Shown piece after piece: positions 15,251-22,350 of a DNA stretch of 25,650 bases. Under the pieces are notes generated by a model. The model was not told the origin of the DNA, made no database searches, and saw only the letters and a program-made list of their open reading frames with translations. Source of the DNA: JAIEPT01 sp038217425 (GTDB taxonomy: Bacteria > Planctomycetota > Planctomycetia > Gemmatales > Gemmataceae); NCBI GenBank assembly GCA_038217425.1, contig JBBQPM010000098.1:1-25650 (forward strand). The letters are read 5' to 3'. The stretch's first letter is position 1. The number at the start of each line of letters is the position of its first letter. Position numbers and translations under genes: made by a program.

Positions 15251-15913
15251 TTAACGACTGCCCGGATGGCAGAGCTTCTCCAAAATTCCCGACAGGCGGT
15301 CGATTCGATCGTTGATGTGCCTGATTTCAATCACCGTGGTCGGCTGCGTGGGCGACCAGGTGCACTCCGCATTTACCGGCGGAGCGCACTTCTTTTCTTC
15401 CTTCTTCTCTTCCGGCTTGGTTTGATTCTGCCTCTTGAGGTTTTCAATTTCCTTCTTGAGCGCCTCGATCGCGCCGGGTTGGCCATTGTCGAGCAACGGT
15501 TGCTGCTGCAGGCCGACCAGGCGCGCGGTGCTGACCGGGGTTTGGGCGACATAGGGGACGTAGACGGTTTTGGGGACCAGGAGGACTTCCTGCTGCATGG
15601 CGGCTGCTCGTTGCGGACTCGATTCGAGATTCTCGCGCTTCGGTTCCGGCTCGCAGGAGCCGTTATTTTTGTTAATTACGATGTGTTGTTGAGGGCCCTT
15701 GACGTGGACGGTCTTCTGCGGACGGACTTCGATTTCGGGGTGACCCATGTGCCCGAAACTCCGTTTGGGGGCGCACGCCTGCGGCATCAAGGGCGCGCTT
15801 CCGTCCATGACTTGTTCCTGAGAACCCTGCGGAACCGCGCAGTTGGTCGCCCGGCAACCCGCCAGGCAACACAGGAGCGTCCAACATCCGCCGGTTAGCC
15901 ATGCGCGCTTCAT
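15251..15913 (-). CDS. Lipoprotein with C-terminal coiled coil, function unknown
   Basis: The 220-residue product has a lipoprotein signal (MKRAWLTGGCWTLLCCLAGC; lipobox LAGC with the lipidated Cys at residue 20). The mature part has a strand-like repeat of PEIEVRPQKTVHVKGPQQHIVINK, then a Gln/Pro-rich segment. A charged helix follows (AIEALKKEIENLKRQNQTKPEEKKEEKK), and a final short coiled coil (VIEIRHINDRIDRLSGILEKL) ends the protein. A GGGGGAT element precedes the ATG by about 8 bases. It resembles the exported protein at 10932-11783 in general plan. Its gene is immediately upstream of the outer-membrane protein gene, so a structural partnership in the envelope is plausible but unproven. 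Confidence 0.75.
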   Translation of the reverse strand: MKRAWLTGGCWTLLCCLAGCRATNCAVPQGSQEQVMDGSAPLMPQACAPKRSFGHMGHPEIEVRPQKTVHVKGPQQHIVINKNNGSCEPEPKRENLESSPQRAAAMQQEVLLVPKTVYVPYVAQTPVSTARLVGLQQQPLLDNGQPGAIEALKKEIENLKRQNQTKPEEKKEEKKCAPPVNAECTWSPTQPTTVIEIRHINDRIDRLSGILEKLCHPGSR

Positions 15914-16044
15914 TGCCGAGATCCCCCAGACTCGCGATTCCCCGAAGACGTCAAAATTGGAGTAATCGCTACTCTCGTTATCGGCATTACAAGCGATTAA
16001 ATTAATCCGATTTCGGCATTCTACTTAGACCGTTTCGCGCAGGC

Positions 16045-16617
16045 TCACTCCTCCTCCTCCTCCTCCTCCTCCTCCTCCTCCTCCACCTCCTCCTCCTCCT
16101 GGCCAAGCACCGCTTTCATCTCCGAAGTCTTCACAATATCGCGCGTCGACGCGGCGCGGTCGATCGTCAGGATGCCGTCCAGATGGTCCAACTCGTGCTG
16201 CATCACGCGCGCGGGCAATCCCTCCAACTCTTTCCGCTGCGGATTGCCGGCGCCGTCCAAATATTCAATCGTCACGCGGTTGCTGCGCGGCACCAGGACC
16301 GTCAGTTCGGAGAAACTCAGGCAGCCTTCCCAGGCGGCGGTTCGATCCTCCGACATGAACGAAAATCGGGGATTGACGAATGCCTCAAACTCCATGACGT
16401 CGTTTTCGTCCTTGGGGGGAGTCAGGCAAGCCAGGAAGAGTCGCTTGGAGACGAAGAACTGTGGGGCGGCCAGGCCGATGCCGCCCTCCGCGCGCACGGT
16501 TTCGAGCATGTCGGCGAGAAACTGCTGGAAGTCGGGGTCGGCGAAATCGTCCGCGGTCACCTCGTCGGCGACGGCGCGGAGCACGGGTTGGCCCAGCTGG
16601 GCGACTTCTAACAACAT
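16045..16617 (-). CDS. def: Peptide deformylase with poly-glutamate tail
   Basis: Peptide deformylase removes the formyl group from the N-terminal Met of new proteins. All three metal-site motifs are present: GGIGLAAPQ (residues 45-53), EGCLS (97-101, metal-binding Cys99) and QHELDHLDG (140-148, two metal-binding His and the catalytic Glu142). The ATG at 16617 is chosen because it follows the tsaB stop after one base (TGACATG); a much longer frame through tsaB exists but is the antiphase of that gene. The body is about 172 residues, the usual size. An unusual tail of four Glu, Val and twelve Glu ends the protein and is encoded by a GAG-repeat tract. The tail should not reach the active site; its role is unknown. 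Confidence 0.96.
   Translation of the reverse strand: MLLEVAQLGQPVLRAVADEVTADDFADPDFQQFLADMLETVRAEGGIGLAAPQFFVSKRLFLACLTPPKDENDVMEFEAFVNPRFSFMSEDRTAAWEGCLSFSELTVLVPRSNRVTIEYLDGAGNPQRKELEGLPARVMQHELDHLDGILTIDRAASTRDIVKTSEMKAVLGQEEEEVEEEEEEEEEEEE
16048..16098. repeat. CTC/GAG trinucleotide repeat within the end of def
   Basis: Twelve consecutive CTC units (16048-16083) are followed by one CAC and four more CTC units. On the minus strand these are GAG codons forming the acidic tail of peptide deformylase. Tracts like this can change length by polymerase slippage in steps that keep the frame. Confidence 0.95.
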
Positions 16618-16618
16618 G

Positions 16619-17290
16619 TCACTTTCTCCGGTCCCAAATTTCCTCGGCCGAGCTGGGGCGATGATACAGCGGCTCGAGCCGAAACGGATCGTCGTACTGC
16701 GTGCGCCCCAGACCGACCGCGAGCAGGCTCTCCAGCCGCGGCATCCAACATTCCTGCGGGGCGATGGGAAGATGCCCGGGGACGCGGTGCGTATTCCCTT
16801 CCAGACCGGGGCCCAGGAGCATCGTGCCGGCGGGGAGCGTTTCGAGCTGCGCGAAGGGAACGATGGTGAGACTTCCGGGGAATGTCTGCAGGTAGATCTT
16901 GTCTTGCTGGGCGTCGGCGAGGACGGCGCACGGCTGCTGCGGGGCTTGCCGGGCGATGGCGTCGAAGGTGTCGATGCCCAGGAGTTTACAACCGCTGGCG
17001 TAGGCGAGGGTCTTGGCGGACATGATGCCGACGCGGAGGCCGGTGTAGCTGCCGGGGCCTCGGCTGACCATGACGCCGGCGAGGTCCCTAAGTTGCCAGC
17101 CGAGTTGGGCGAGTAAGGTTTTAATGGTAGGGACGAGATCGCGGGCGTGTCGTCGGGCCTCGTCGAGCGGGTGCGCAGCGAGAACGCGGTCGCCCTGGGC
17201 CAAACCCAGGGCGCCGCGTCGTTGCGAAGTTTCAAGGATCAACCATCGGAGTTCGCCGGCCATGGCGGTTATTGTACGATTCGTTCGCAT
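16619..17290 (-). CDS. tsaB: tRNA threonylcarbamoyladenosine biosynthesis protein TsaB
   Basis: TsaB is the non-catalytic partner of TsaD in making t6A at position 37 of ANN-decoding tRNAs. The 223-residue product shows the family N-terminus (LRWLILETSQRRGALGLAQGDRVL) and the signature SRGPGSYTGLRVG (residues 76-88), followed by AKTLAYASGCKLLGIDTFDAIA. The C-terminal half is typically less conserved. Two starts are possible: 17290, overlapping the upstream gene's stop as TAATG, and 17263 (MAGELRW), which starts nearer the conserved part. Neither has a clear ribosome-binding site. The gene is coupled to def downstream with one base between stop and start. Confidence 0.9.
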   Translation of the reverse strand: MRTNRTITAMAGELRWLILETSQRRGALGLAQGDRVLAAHPLDEARRHARDLVPTIKTLLAQLGWQLRDLAGVMVSRGPGSYTGLRVGIMSAKTLAYASGCKLLGIDTFDAIARQAPQQPCAVLADAQQDKIYLQTFPGSLTIVPFAQLETLPAGTMLLGPGLEGNTHRVPGHLPIAPQECWMPRLESLLAVGLGRTQYDDPFRLEPLYHRPSSAEEIWDRRK

Positions 17291-17637
17291 TAGCGGGGGT
17301 AGAAGCTGTTGCGGTAGGGCGAGCCGTAGCCGCTCTGGAAAGGGACGCCGTAACCGCTCTGGTAGGGCGTGGAGCCGACGTTCAGGCCGAAGTTGCCGAT
17401 GCGGAGGCCGAGGTAATTGCTCGGTTGATACACCGGAGCGGCATAAACGGGAGCCACGGGGACGACCGGGTAGTAGGCCGGGCGGTACACCGGGCGGTAA
17501 CCCCCATTATAGTGGGAGCCGTGATTGTGATGATGATGGTGATGGTGATGAGGGCCGCGACCGGGTTGGGCCTGAACGCTGGCGGAGCCGCAGAACATGG
17601 CGAGGACGGCGACGGCGGGGAGGGTGAACTTGAGCAT
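17290..17637 (-). CDS. His-rich, Tyr/Gly/Pro-rich exported protein
   Basis: The start is set at 17637, where MLKFTLPAVAVLAMFCGSASVQAQ forms a signal peptide and GGAGAAG (17643-17649) lies 5 bases upstream; the frame from 17694 has neither. The 115-residue precursor carries a run of eight His followed by NHGSH, right after the signal peptide. Repeated Tyr/Pro/Val segments follow (RPVYRPAYYPVVPVAPVYAAPVYQP), then a Gly/Tyr-rich end (YQSGYGVPFQSGYGSPYRNSF). The His cluster could bind Ni, Zn or Cu in the periplasm, which is inference. No family is assigned; such low-complexity exported proteins are common in Planctomycetes. Its stop overlaps the first possible tsaB start. Confidence 0.7.
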   Translation of the reverse strand: MLKFTLPAVAVLAMFCGSASVQAQPGRGPHHHHHHHHNHGSHYNGGYRPVYRPAYYPVVPVAPVYAAPVYQPSNYLGLRIGNFGLNVGSTPYQSGYGVPFQSGYGSPYRNSFYPR

Positions 17638-17932
17638 GGCAACTTCTCCGACTTGGGGTGGGTTTTTTGGGGATGTTTCGTTCTTACCCCTCAATAACGA
17701 CTCAAGTCCGAAGACTTGCGCACCGAGCGCGCGAGTATTTTTGCTGAGAATCTCGGGGGTTTGCGCGAAATATCAAGGCCCTGCGTGTTGGCGCAGCTCT
17801 CGCGCGACCTGGCGGAGAGCCGGGCGGCAAGCGTGCTGAAGTGAACAAGCCGGGGGCGTCGAACCTAAACGAGTGGTGCGCTGCCCGCGTGATTCATCGA
17901 TCGACCTCCCCATGACTGCAAGGGCCAACCTG
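17638..17932. other. Divergent intergenic region
   Basis: This 295-base stretch separates the leftward His-rich gene from the rightward gene at 17933. It contains the GGAGAAG ribosome-binding site of the former and an AAGGG element for the latter. No promoter, repeat or RNA gene could be assigned by eye. Confidence 0.5.
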
Positions 17933-18445
17933 ATGTCAACCATCTCGCTTCGCCTCGGCTTTCTCAGCATCCTGCAAGAACCGACCGGAACCCTCGGGGG
18001 ATACCTGGTCACCAATTCCTGGGGGAGACCCCTGGAGTTTCGCCTCTCCAGCGCCGTGCAGCCCAATCGCGTGCAGCAGATCTTGTACGGCGAGAGCTTG
18101 CCCGGCTTTTTGTGCGGCGAACTTATCGGCAAGACGCTCGTCGAGAAATCGCAGACGCCGGTGCAGATGGTGCTGACGGATCACCCCCATGCCCTGGCGG
18201 TGCGGACGCAGCTGTCGATTCCGGTGGGGCTCTACTGGCCCGCGGCACTACCTACGGGAATTGCCGCGCTGCCTGCGAACGGGCTGATCCACGTCCACGG
18301 CGAATATTCTCAGGACGTGGAGGCGTTTGCGCAGCTGTTGGCAGAGTTGCCGACGCTGGACTGGGCGGAGCCGTTCTTGCGGATTCGCGAGGCGATCGTC
18401 GAAGCCCGGCGCCTGGGCGTGGCGCAGCGACCGGCCGCCGCGTAA
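17933..18445 (+). CDS. Conserved-looking cytoplasmic protein, function unknown
   Basis: The start at 17933 (MSTISLRLGFLSILQE) is preferred because AAGGG lies about 9 bases upstream; alternatives in the same frame at 17912 (ATG) and 17873 (GTG) have no good site. The 170-residue product begins with a compact segment (LRLGFLSILQEPTGTLGGYLVTNSWGRPLEFRLSSAVQPNRVQQILYG). Later it has GFLCGELIGKTLVEK and a helical end. No signal peptide, membrane helix or known catalytic motif is seen. The sequence is not low-complexity, which supports a folded domain. Both neighbours belong to other transcription units. Confidence 0.75.
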   Translation: MSTISLRLGFLSILQEPTGTLGGYLVTNSWGRPLEFRLSSAVQPNRVQQILYGESLPGFLCGELIGKTLVEKSQTPVQMVLTDHPHALAVRTQLSIPVGLYWPAALPTGIAALPANGLIHVHGEYSQDVEAFAQLLAELPTLDWAEPFLRIREAIVEARRLGVAQRPAAA

Positions 18446-18613
18446 CTGACTATCTTACGGGATGTTAAGGTTTCCGCCGGAGTTCCTTTCGGTTCCTAGA
18501 TTTCTGCAGATTTACCTTGCTCGGCTCTGGCGAGCGGATTAGGATAGGATTGTTTGGCGTCGTGCGCGCGCTTCTGCGCGCTCGATGGCTTTGTTTCTTA
18601 TAAGGGGGGTTTT

Positions 18614-19897
18614 ATGTTCAACTTTCTTGGCGCACGCCAGAAGTTCTGCGACGGTATCAATCGCCGCAACTTCATGAAGATCGGGGCGTTCGGGGCCGGC
18701 CTCACGTTGGCCGACCTGCTCCGCTCGAAGGCTAGCGCCACTCCTGCCGTCAGTGGGAATGCGACATCTCCCAAGGCCGCCATCATGATCTACCTGCCCG
18801 GCGGGCCTTCCCACATGGACATGTACGATCTCAAGCCCGAATCTCCCATGGAGTACCGGGGCGAATTCAAACCCGTGCAAACCAACGTTCCCGGAGTGCA
18901 AATCTCCGAGCACTTCACGCGTCAAGCACGCATGTGGGACAAACTGTCGGTCGTGCGTTCGCTCGTCTCCGTCGACGAACATAGCGATTCCCTCGTCATG
19001 ACCGGCTACAGCGAAAACAGCAACCGCACCCAGCACCACCCCTCCTTCGGTTCCGTCGTCTCCAAGCTGCGCGGCAGCACCGGCGACATCCCCCCCTTCG
19101 TCAGCCTCCGCGGCATGTCGATCGGCAATGAACCGGGTTACCTGGGCGTCGCCAACCGCGCCTTCACCCCGGACGGCCCTGGCATCTCCAATCTCGCCCT
19201 CAACGGCGTGACCGCGGGACGCCATGACGAACGTCGTGGGTTGCTCGGCAACTTCGACGCCGTCCGCCGTGACATCGACGCCTCGGGCACGATGGCCGGG
19301 ATGGACAGCTTCACCACCCGCGCCTTCGACATGATCTCTTCCGGCGCCACCCGCCGGGCTCTGGATCTTTCGCGCGAAGATCCCAGGAACCTCGACCGCT
19401 ATCGCGGCGTCACGCAGTTCCTGCAAGCACGCCGCCTCATCGAAGCGGGCGTCGGCTGCGTCACCCTGTCGATCGGCGGCTGGGACACGCACGAACGCAA
19501 CTTCGAAACGCTGCGTCGTCAGCTGCCGCAGCTCGATCTGGGCATCTCGAACCTGATCCAGGATCTCCACGACCGCGGCATGTCCGACGACGTGGTGACC
19601 GTGGTCTGGGGCGAGTTCGGCCGCACCCCGCGCGTCAACGGCAACATGGGCGGGCGCGATCACTGGGCCCCGGTCATGTCGGCCATGGTCGCCGGCGGCG
19701 GCCTCAAGATGGGTCAAGCCATCGGCGCCTCCAGCAGTCGCGGCGAATACCCCCGCGATCGCCGGTACACCGTGCCGCAACTGCTCAGCACGATCTACCG
19801 CGCCGTCGGCATCGATCCGTCGCAGACCTTCCCGAACGGCTCCGGCCGCCCGATGTACGTGCTCGACGACCGCGAACCGGTCACCGAGTTGCTGTAA
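18614..19897 (+). CDS. DUF1501 domain-containing exported protein (stand-alone copy)
   Basis: The ATG at 18614 is supported by a strong AAGGGGGG ribosome-binding site (18602-18609); the upstream frame to 18554 is ignored. The N-terminus has a twin-arginine-like signal (INRRNFMKIGAFGAGLTLADLL). DUF1501 landmarks are AAIMIYLPGGPSHMDMYDLKPE, LSIGGWDTHERN, VVWGEFGRTPRVN and GGRDHWAP. The 427-residue length is normal. Unlike the copy at 157-1509 it has no adjacent PSCyt/DUF1549 partner. Codon choice is strongly G/C-ending, suggesting high expression or old residence. A 168-base leader without a gene precedes it, with a short GCGCGC-TTCT-GCGCGC hairpin at 18566-18581. A strong terminator follows. 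Confidence 0.94.
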   Translation: MFNFLGARQKFCDGINRRNFMKIGAFGAGLTLADLLRSKASATPAVSGNATSPKAAIMIYLPGGPSHMDMYDLKPESPMEYRGEFKPVQTNVPGVQISEHFTRQARMWDKLSVVRSLVSVDEHSDSLVMTGYSENSNRTQHHPSFGSVVSKLRGSTGDIPPFVSLRGMSIGNEPGYLGVANRAFTPDGPGISNLALNGVTAGRHDERRGLLGNFDAVRRDIDASGTMAGMDSFTTRAFDMISSGATRRALDLSREDPRNLDRYRGVTQFLQARRLIEAGVGCVTLSIGGWDTHERNFETLRRQLPQLDLGISNLIQDLHDRGMSDDVVTVVWGEFGRTPRVNGNMGGRDHWAPVMSAMVAGGGLKMGQAIGASSSRGEYPRDRRYTVPQLLSTIYRAVGIDPSQTFPNGSGRPMYVLDDREPVTELL

Positions 19898-19921
19898 CGG
19901 CCCGCGCCGACTATCAATAAC

Positions 19922-19951
19922 AAAGCCCAGGGATAGCCGTCCCTGGGCTTT
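19922..19951 (+). terminator. Intrinsic-type terminator after the DUF1501 gene
   Basis: A perfect 12-bp stem (AAAGCCCAGGGA with TCCCTGGGCTTT) encloses a six-base loop, TAGCCG, and starts 24 bases after the stop codon. The A-rich and T-rich stem ends are typical of a bidirectional terminator, although only TTTCG follows rather than a long T-tract. Confidence 0.85.
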
Positions 19952-19972
19952 CGTCACATGGGGATCCGCGTC

Positions 19973-20173
19973 ATGACCTCCGTTCCGCCGCCGGCGCTGC
20001 CGGAGTCCCTCCGCCGCATCCAGTTTCGGCTCTGGCAAATCTCAATGTCGGCGCTCACCGTTGGCCTGACCGGCTATCTCTATTTCTTACACCCGGCCGC
20101 GGGGATCACGGCGGCGTTCCTGGCGAAACACATCCTGGTCGCGATCCTCCAGTGCGGACTCGACAAAGAGTGA
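19973..20173 (+). CDS. Small two-helix membrane protein, function unknown
   Basis: The 66-residue product (MTSVPPPALPESLRRIQFRLWQ...) has two hydrophobic segments, ISMSALTVGLTGYLYFL and GITAAFLAKHILVAILQ, separated by a short HPAAG turn. It is a likely inner-membrane protein. An in-frame ATG at 19958 lies within 7 bases of the upstream terminator and is disfavoured; a GGGG element precedes 19973. No family is recognised. It sits alone between a terminator and the convergent SET-domain gene. Confidence 0.65.
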   Translation: MTSVPPPALPESLRRIQFRLWQISMSALTVGLTGYLYFLHPAAGITAAFLAKHILVAILQCGLDKE

Positions 20174-20187
20174 CCTGAAGGGCGTGC

Positions 20188-20568
20188 TCAGACGACGGGT
20201 CTCAAGAATCGCTCTTGCGCGTAGTCGCTGTAGCGAAAGAAGATCTCTTCGCCGCACGCGATGTCGCGCATCATGCGCAGCACCAGCCGGCCATCGAGCA
20301 CCGCTTTCTCGGCATTGGGCGTATCGGAATGATTCGCCAGCCCCGTGTAGCCCGTGGGCAGCAGCAGTAAATCCCCTACGCGAAACTTGTAGGCGTCGGC
20401 GTAACGCGTGCATTCGTCGGCGACGCTCCCCGGTTCCATGAGCACACCCGCCGCGTGGAGCATTTCGCCCTTGGCCAGCGCGACGCGCGCGAACAGGCCG
20501 CGGCCCGCATTCGGGAGGGTGGAGCCTCGAATCTCGAATCGAGGATCGGCCTCGAAGGGGTTCGTCAT
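20188..20568 (-). CDS. SET-domain protein
   Basis: The 126-residue protein is a minimal SET domain, the fold of protein lysine methyltransferases using S-adenosylmethionine. Visible elements are the N-terminal LPNAGRGLFARVALAKGEML, the cofactor/pseudoknot motif NHSDTPNAE (NHxxxPN) and the C-terminal GEEIFFRYSDYAQERF (GEE...Y.DY). Small bacterial SET proteins are widespread and their substrates are mostly unknown. The length is short but contains the whole core without a Cys-rich post-SET domain. The ATG at 20568 has no obvious ribosome-binding site. A long hairpin repeat lies upstream. Confidence 0.85.
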   Translation of the reverse strand: MTNPFEADPRFEIRGSTLPNAGRGLFARVALAKGEMLHAAGVLMEPGSVADECTRYADAYKFRVGDLLLLPTGYTGLANHSDTPNAEKAVLDGRLVLRMMRDIACGEEIFFRYSDYAQERFLRPVV

Positions 20569-20599
20569 GGCGTGCTACGTTGAAGTTGAATCGTCGTGC

Positions 20600-20689
20600 A
20601 AGCCCAGCGGGTGAGGTACTCCGAACCCCGGGGATCCTGTCGGCGCGGGGTTTATCCCAAGGGTTCGGAGTACCTCACCCGTTGGGCTT
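20600..20689. repeat. Long hairpin repeat (29-bp arms)
   Basis: Arms 20600-20628 and 20661-20689 are perfect reverse complements except for one position that still forms a G-T pair. They enclose a 32-base loop containing a second small GC-rich palindrome. The element lies between the SET gene start and the stop of the truncated oxidoreductase fragment. It is unrelated in sequence to the hairpins at 22 and 23413. Confidence 0.9.
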
Positions 20690-20711
20690 ATCGATGTCTC
20701 ACTACGTGCCG

Positions 20712-21032
20712 CTAACCCAACTCCACCACTTTGCCCGTCGCATTCGCCCGGTAGATGCCCAGGATCACCTCCACCGCCTGCCGGCCCTCCTTTCCGTCCA
20801 CGAGCGGCTTCTTGCCGGTCGTGATCGCGGCGCCGAAGTCGGCGAGCTGGCGGGCGTGGCCCTCGTGCGAAATCGCGGCGGGGTTGCTCGAGCCGCCCGA
20901 GGCGCCGGTCTTTACCGCGAACTTCGCTCGCAGCAGCTTGTCTTCCGGCTGCTCGGGGTTGAACTCCCAGCGGACCAGGTCGTCCTGATCGATGACCACG
21001 GAGCCCTTGTCGCCGTGGATGCCGATCGACTT
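20712..21032 (-). pseudogene. Truncated 3' copy of the Gfo/Idh/MocA oxidoreductase gene
   Basis: This stretch aligns without gaps over 321 bases to the last 107 codons of the oxidoreductase at 22351-23397, including the same TAG stop. I count 21 nucleotide differences (about 93.5% identity) that give only four amino-acid changes (P/A, G/V, R/Q, G/D). An 85-base core is identical. Similarity ends sharply at 21032, and the frame upstream (to 21191) shows no Rossmann fold, so the fragment cannot encode a working enzyme. The 171 bases between it and the DnaJ gene stop are unassigned. Confidence 0.85.
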
Positions 21033-21203
21033 TCGATACGCGGATTTTACTCGTTCCTGCGGAAGGACGCTGAGGTACCTTGTTGCGTTTGGCTTGAGGT
21101 TCGTCAAACGGCTTCTTGTGTTCGTCCTCGACGGCCAAACTGCATGATCTTCCCAACCGGCAACATTCTCGATGCGTTGGCCGAATCGCAACTTTAGCCA
21201 AGC

Positions 21204-22241
21204 TCAGGCTCGGGAGCGGCTTGCAAATCCTTCCCATGCCGTGGCTGCAGCAACAGCGTAGTGATAGTCATCGTCGATCGGCGGAAGATTGTCTTGATAA
21301 CGATGTTCGCCCTCGATACAAAATATCGGTTGTCTGTTGGAGTCGTACCACACCATACTATAAGCGGTCTGGGCATAAGTTCCGTATTCTTTTCGATGTA
21401 GGATGTTCGGAACAAAGTGCGTAGCGGAGGAAAAATGTAAAACCTCGCCGAAAACGATATTCTCTCGAACATTTTCCGCGCAGAATCGGGCCGCGCCATT
21501 GGCGCCAATGTAACTACATGTATGCCTAACTTTAGTTGATGTCCAAGTCCATATAAAGCCAGCTGTTGGAAGCCCGAGGATCCAAATCACGCCCCAAAAA
21601 TCCGAGTTAACGCTAAAGACGCCATTAACCATTATCCCCGCGATCCATCCTAAAAATGCTGTGCCAAATGCGCTCCAGAATCGGTCGCCTGTTCTGTTTG
21701 GTGGCTGGCCATGTCGAAGCGTAGAATGAGCGCTAATCAGCGGGCCGATTTCAGGCGGCGAAGAAACAAAAAAATCTAGTTCGGGGGGAACCGGGTTGCC
21801 GGTATGTCCCAATATGTCTCTTGGAAGTGACCATTCAGTCGACGGTACACCCGCTCCATTTGCTTTGTCGGGGCCGTGGCTGACTCTGCTTCGATCGAAT
21901 TCCGCCCTTTTGAGAGGGTTAAGCAAAACTTCTTTTGCTTCATTCAGTCGCTTCATCATTCGTTCAGCTTCCGGATCGCCGTTATTCCGGTCCGGATGAT
22001 ATTTCATCGCAAGCCGTCCGTAGGCCGCATTGATTACTTCGGGGCAAGCATGCGATGCCACCTGCAACAGATCGTAGTAGTCGAATGCGCTGCCAGAACT
22101 ATGATTTGGATCCGGCGGCTGCCAAGTCCAAATATGCCGACAATGCGGGCAAGTAAGCTTGAGTGATCCTCGATTGAGGGGGGCGCGGACAAGCTTCGTA
22201 CAGGCCGGACACGGCAAAGTCGTCTTTTGATCTGTTGCCAC
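21204..22241 (-). CDS. Membrane-anchored DnaJ-domain protein with zinc ribbon
   Basis: The 345-residue product starts at a GTG with GAGG 9 bases upstream. A zinc-ribbon-like pair CPAC...CPHC (residues 11-34) is followed by a J domain (about 54-118) with the essential HPD at 82-84 (YHPDRNNGDPEAERMMKRLNEAKEVLLNP). J domains stimulate the ATPase of Hsp70/DnaK. Two hydrophobic helices (about 188-211 and 213-234) anchor it in the membrane. A C-terminal domain of about 110 residues (CSYIGANGAARF...HRKEYGTYAQTAYSMVWYD...HYAVAAATAWEGF) is of unassigned function. The DnaJ central Cys-rich repeats are absent, so it is a specialised J protein. The gene is less G+C-rich than its neighbours and lies between two copies of an oxidoreductase 3' end, suggesting insertion or rearrangement. 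Confidence 0.85.
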   Translation of the reverse strand: MATDQKTTLPCPACTKLVRAPLNRGSLKLTCPHCRHIWTWQPPDPNHSSGSAFDYYDLLQVASHACPEVINAAYGRLAMKYHPDRNNGDPEAERMMKRLNEAKEVLLNPLKRAEFDRSRVSHGPDKANGAGVPSTEWSLPRDILGHTGNPVPPELDFFVSSPPEIGPLISAHSTLRHGQPPNRTGDRFWSAFGTAFLGWIAGIMVNGVFSVNSDFWGVIWILGLPTAGFIWTWTSTKVRHTCSYIGANGAARFCAENVRENIVFGEVLHFSSATHFVPNILHRKEYGTYAQTAYSMVWYDSNRQPIFCIEGEHRYQDNLPPIDDDYHYAVAAATAWEGFASRSRA

Positions 22242-22350
22242 GATGGTTTCCTCGCGAACATACTACCGGCAGATGTACCACAATAAATCATAGCTATCTG
22301 ACTTTGTGACTTTGCGGTGCTCCTATCGAAATCAAAACGCTATGGATAGC

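Noticed and set aside
14240..15898. 552-codon open frame on the plus strand
   Set aside because: It is antisense to the outer-membrane and lipoprotein genes, which have signal peptides and ribosome-binding sites; its product is Gly/Asp/Glu-rich without domains, as expected of a GC-rich shadow.
16048..16098. CRISPR-like short tandem repeat
   Set aside because: It is a simple CTC trinucleotide tract inside a coding region, without spacers.
16618..17235. N-terminal extension of peptide deformylase to about 396 residues
   Set aside because: The extra part is low-complexity Pro/Ser/Arg sequence overlapping tsaB in another frame; the ATG at 16617 follows the tsaB stop directly.
18539..20038. 499-codon open frame on the minus strand
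   Set aside because: It is antisense to the clear DUF1501 gene and its terminator and shows no family motifs.
20575..21237. 220-codon frame spanning the hairpin and the oxidoreductase fragment
   Set aside because: It is an off-frame reading through a repeat and a pseudogene and has no recognisable protein features.
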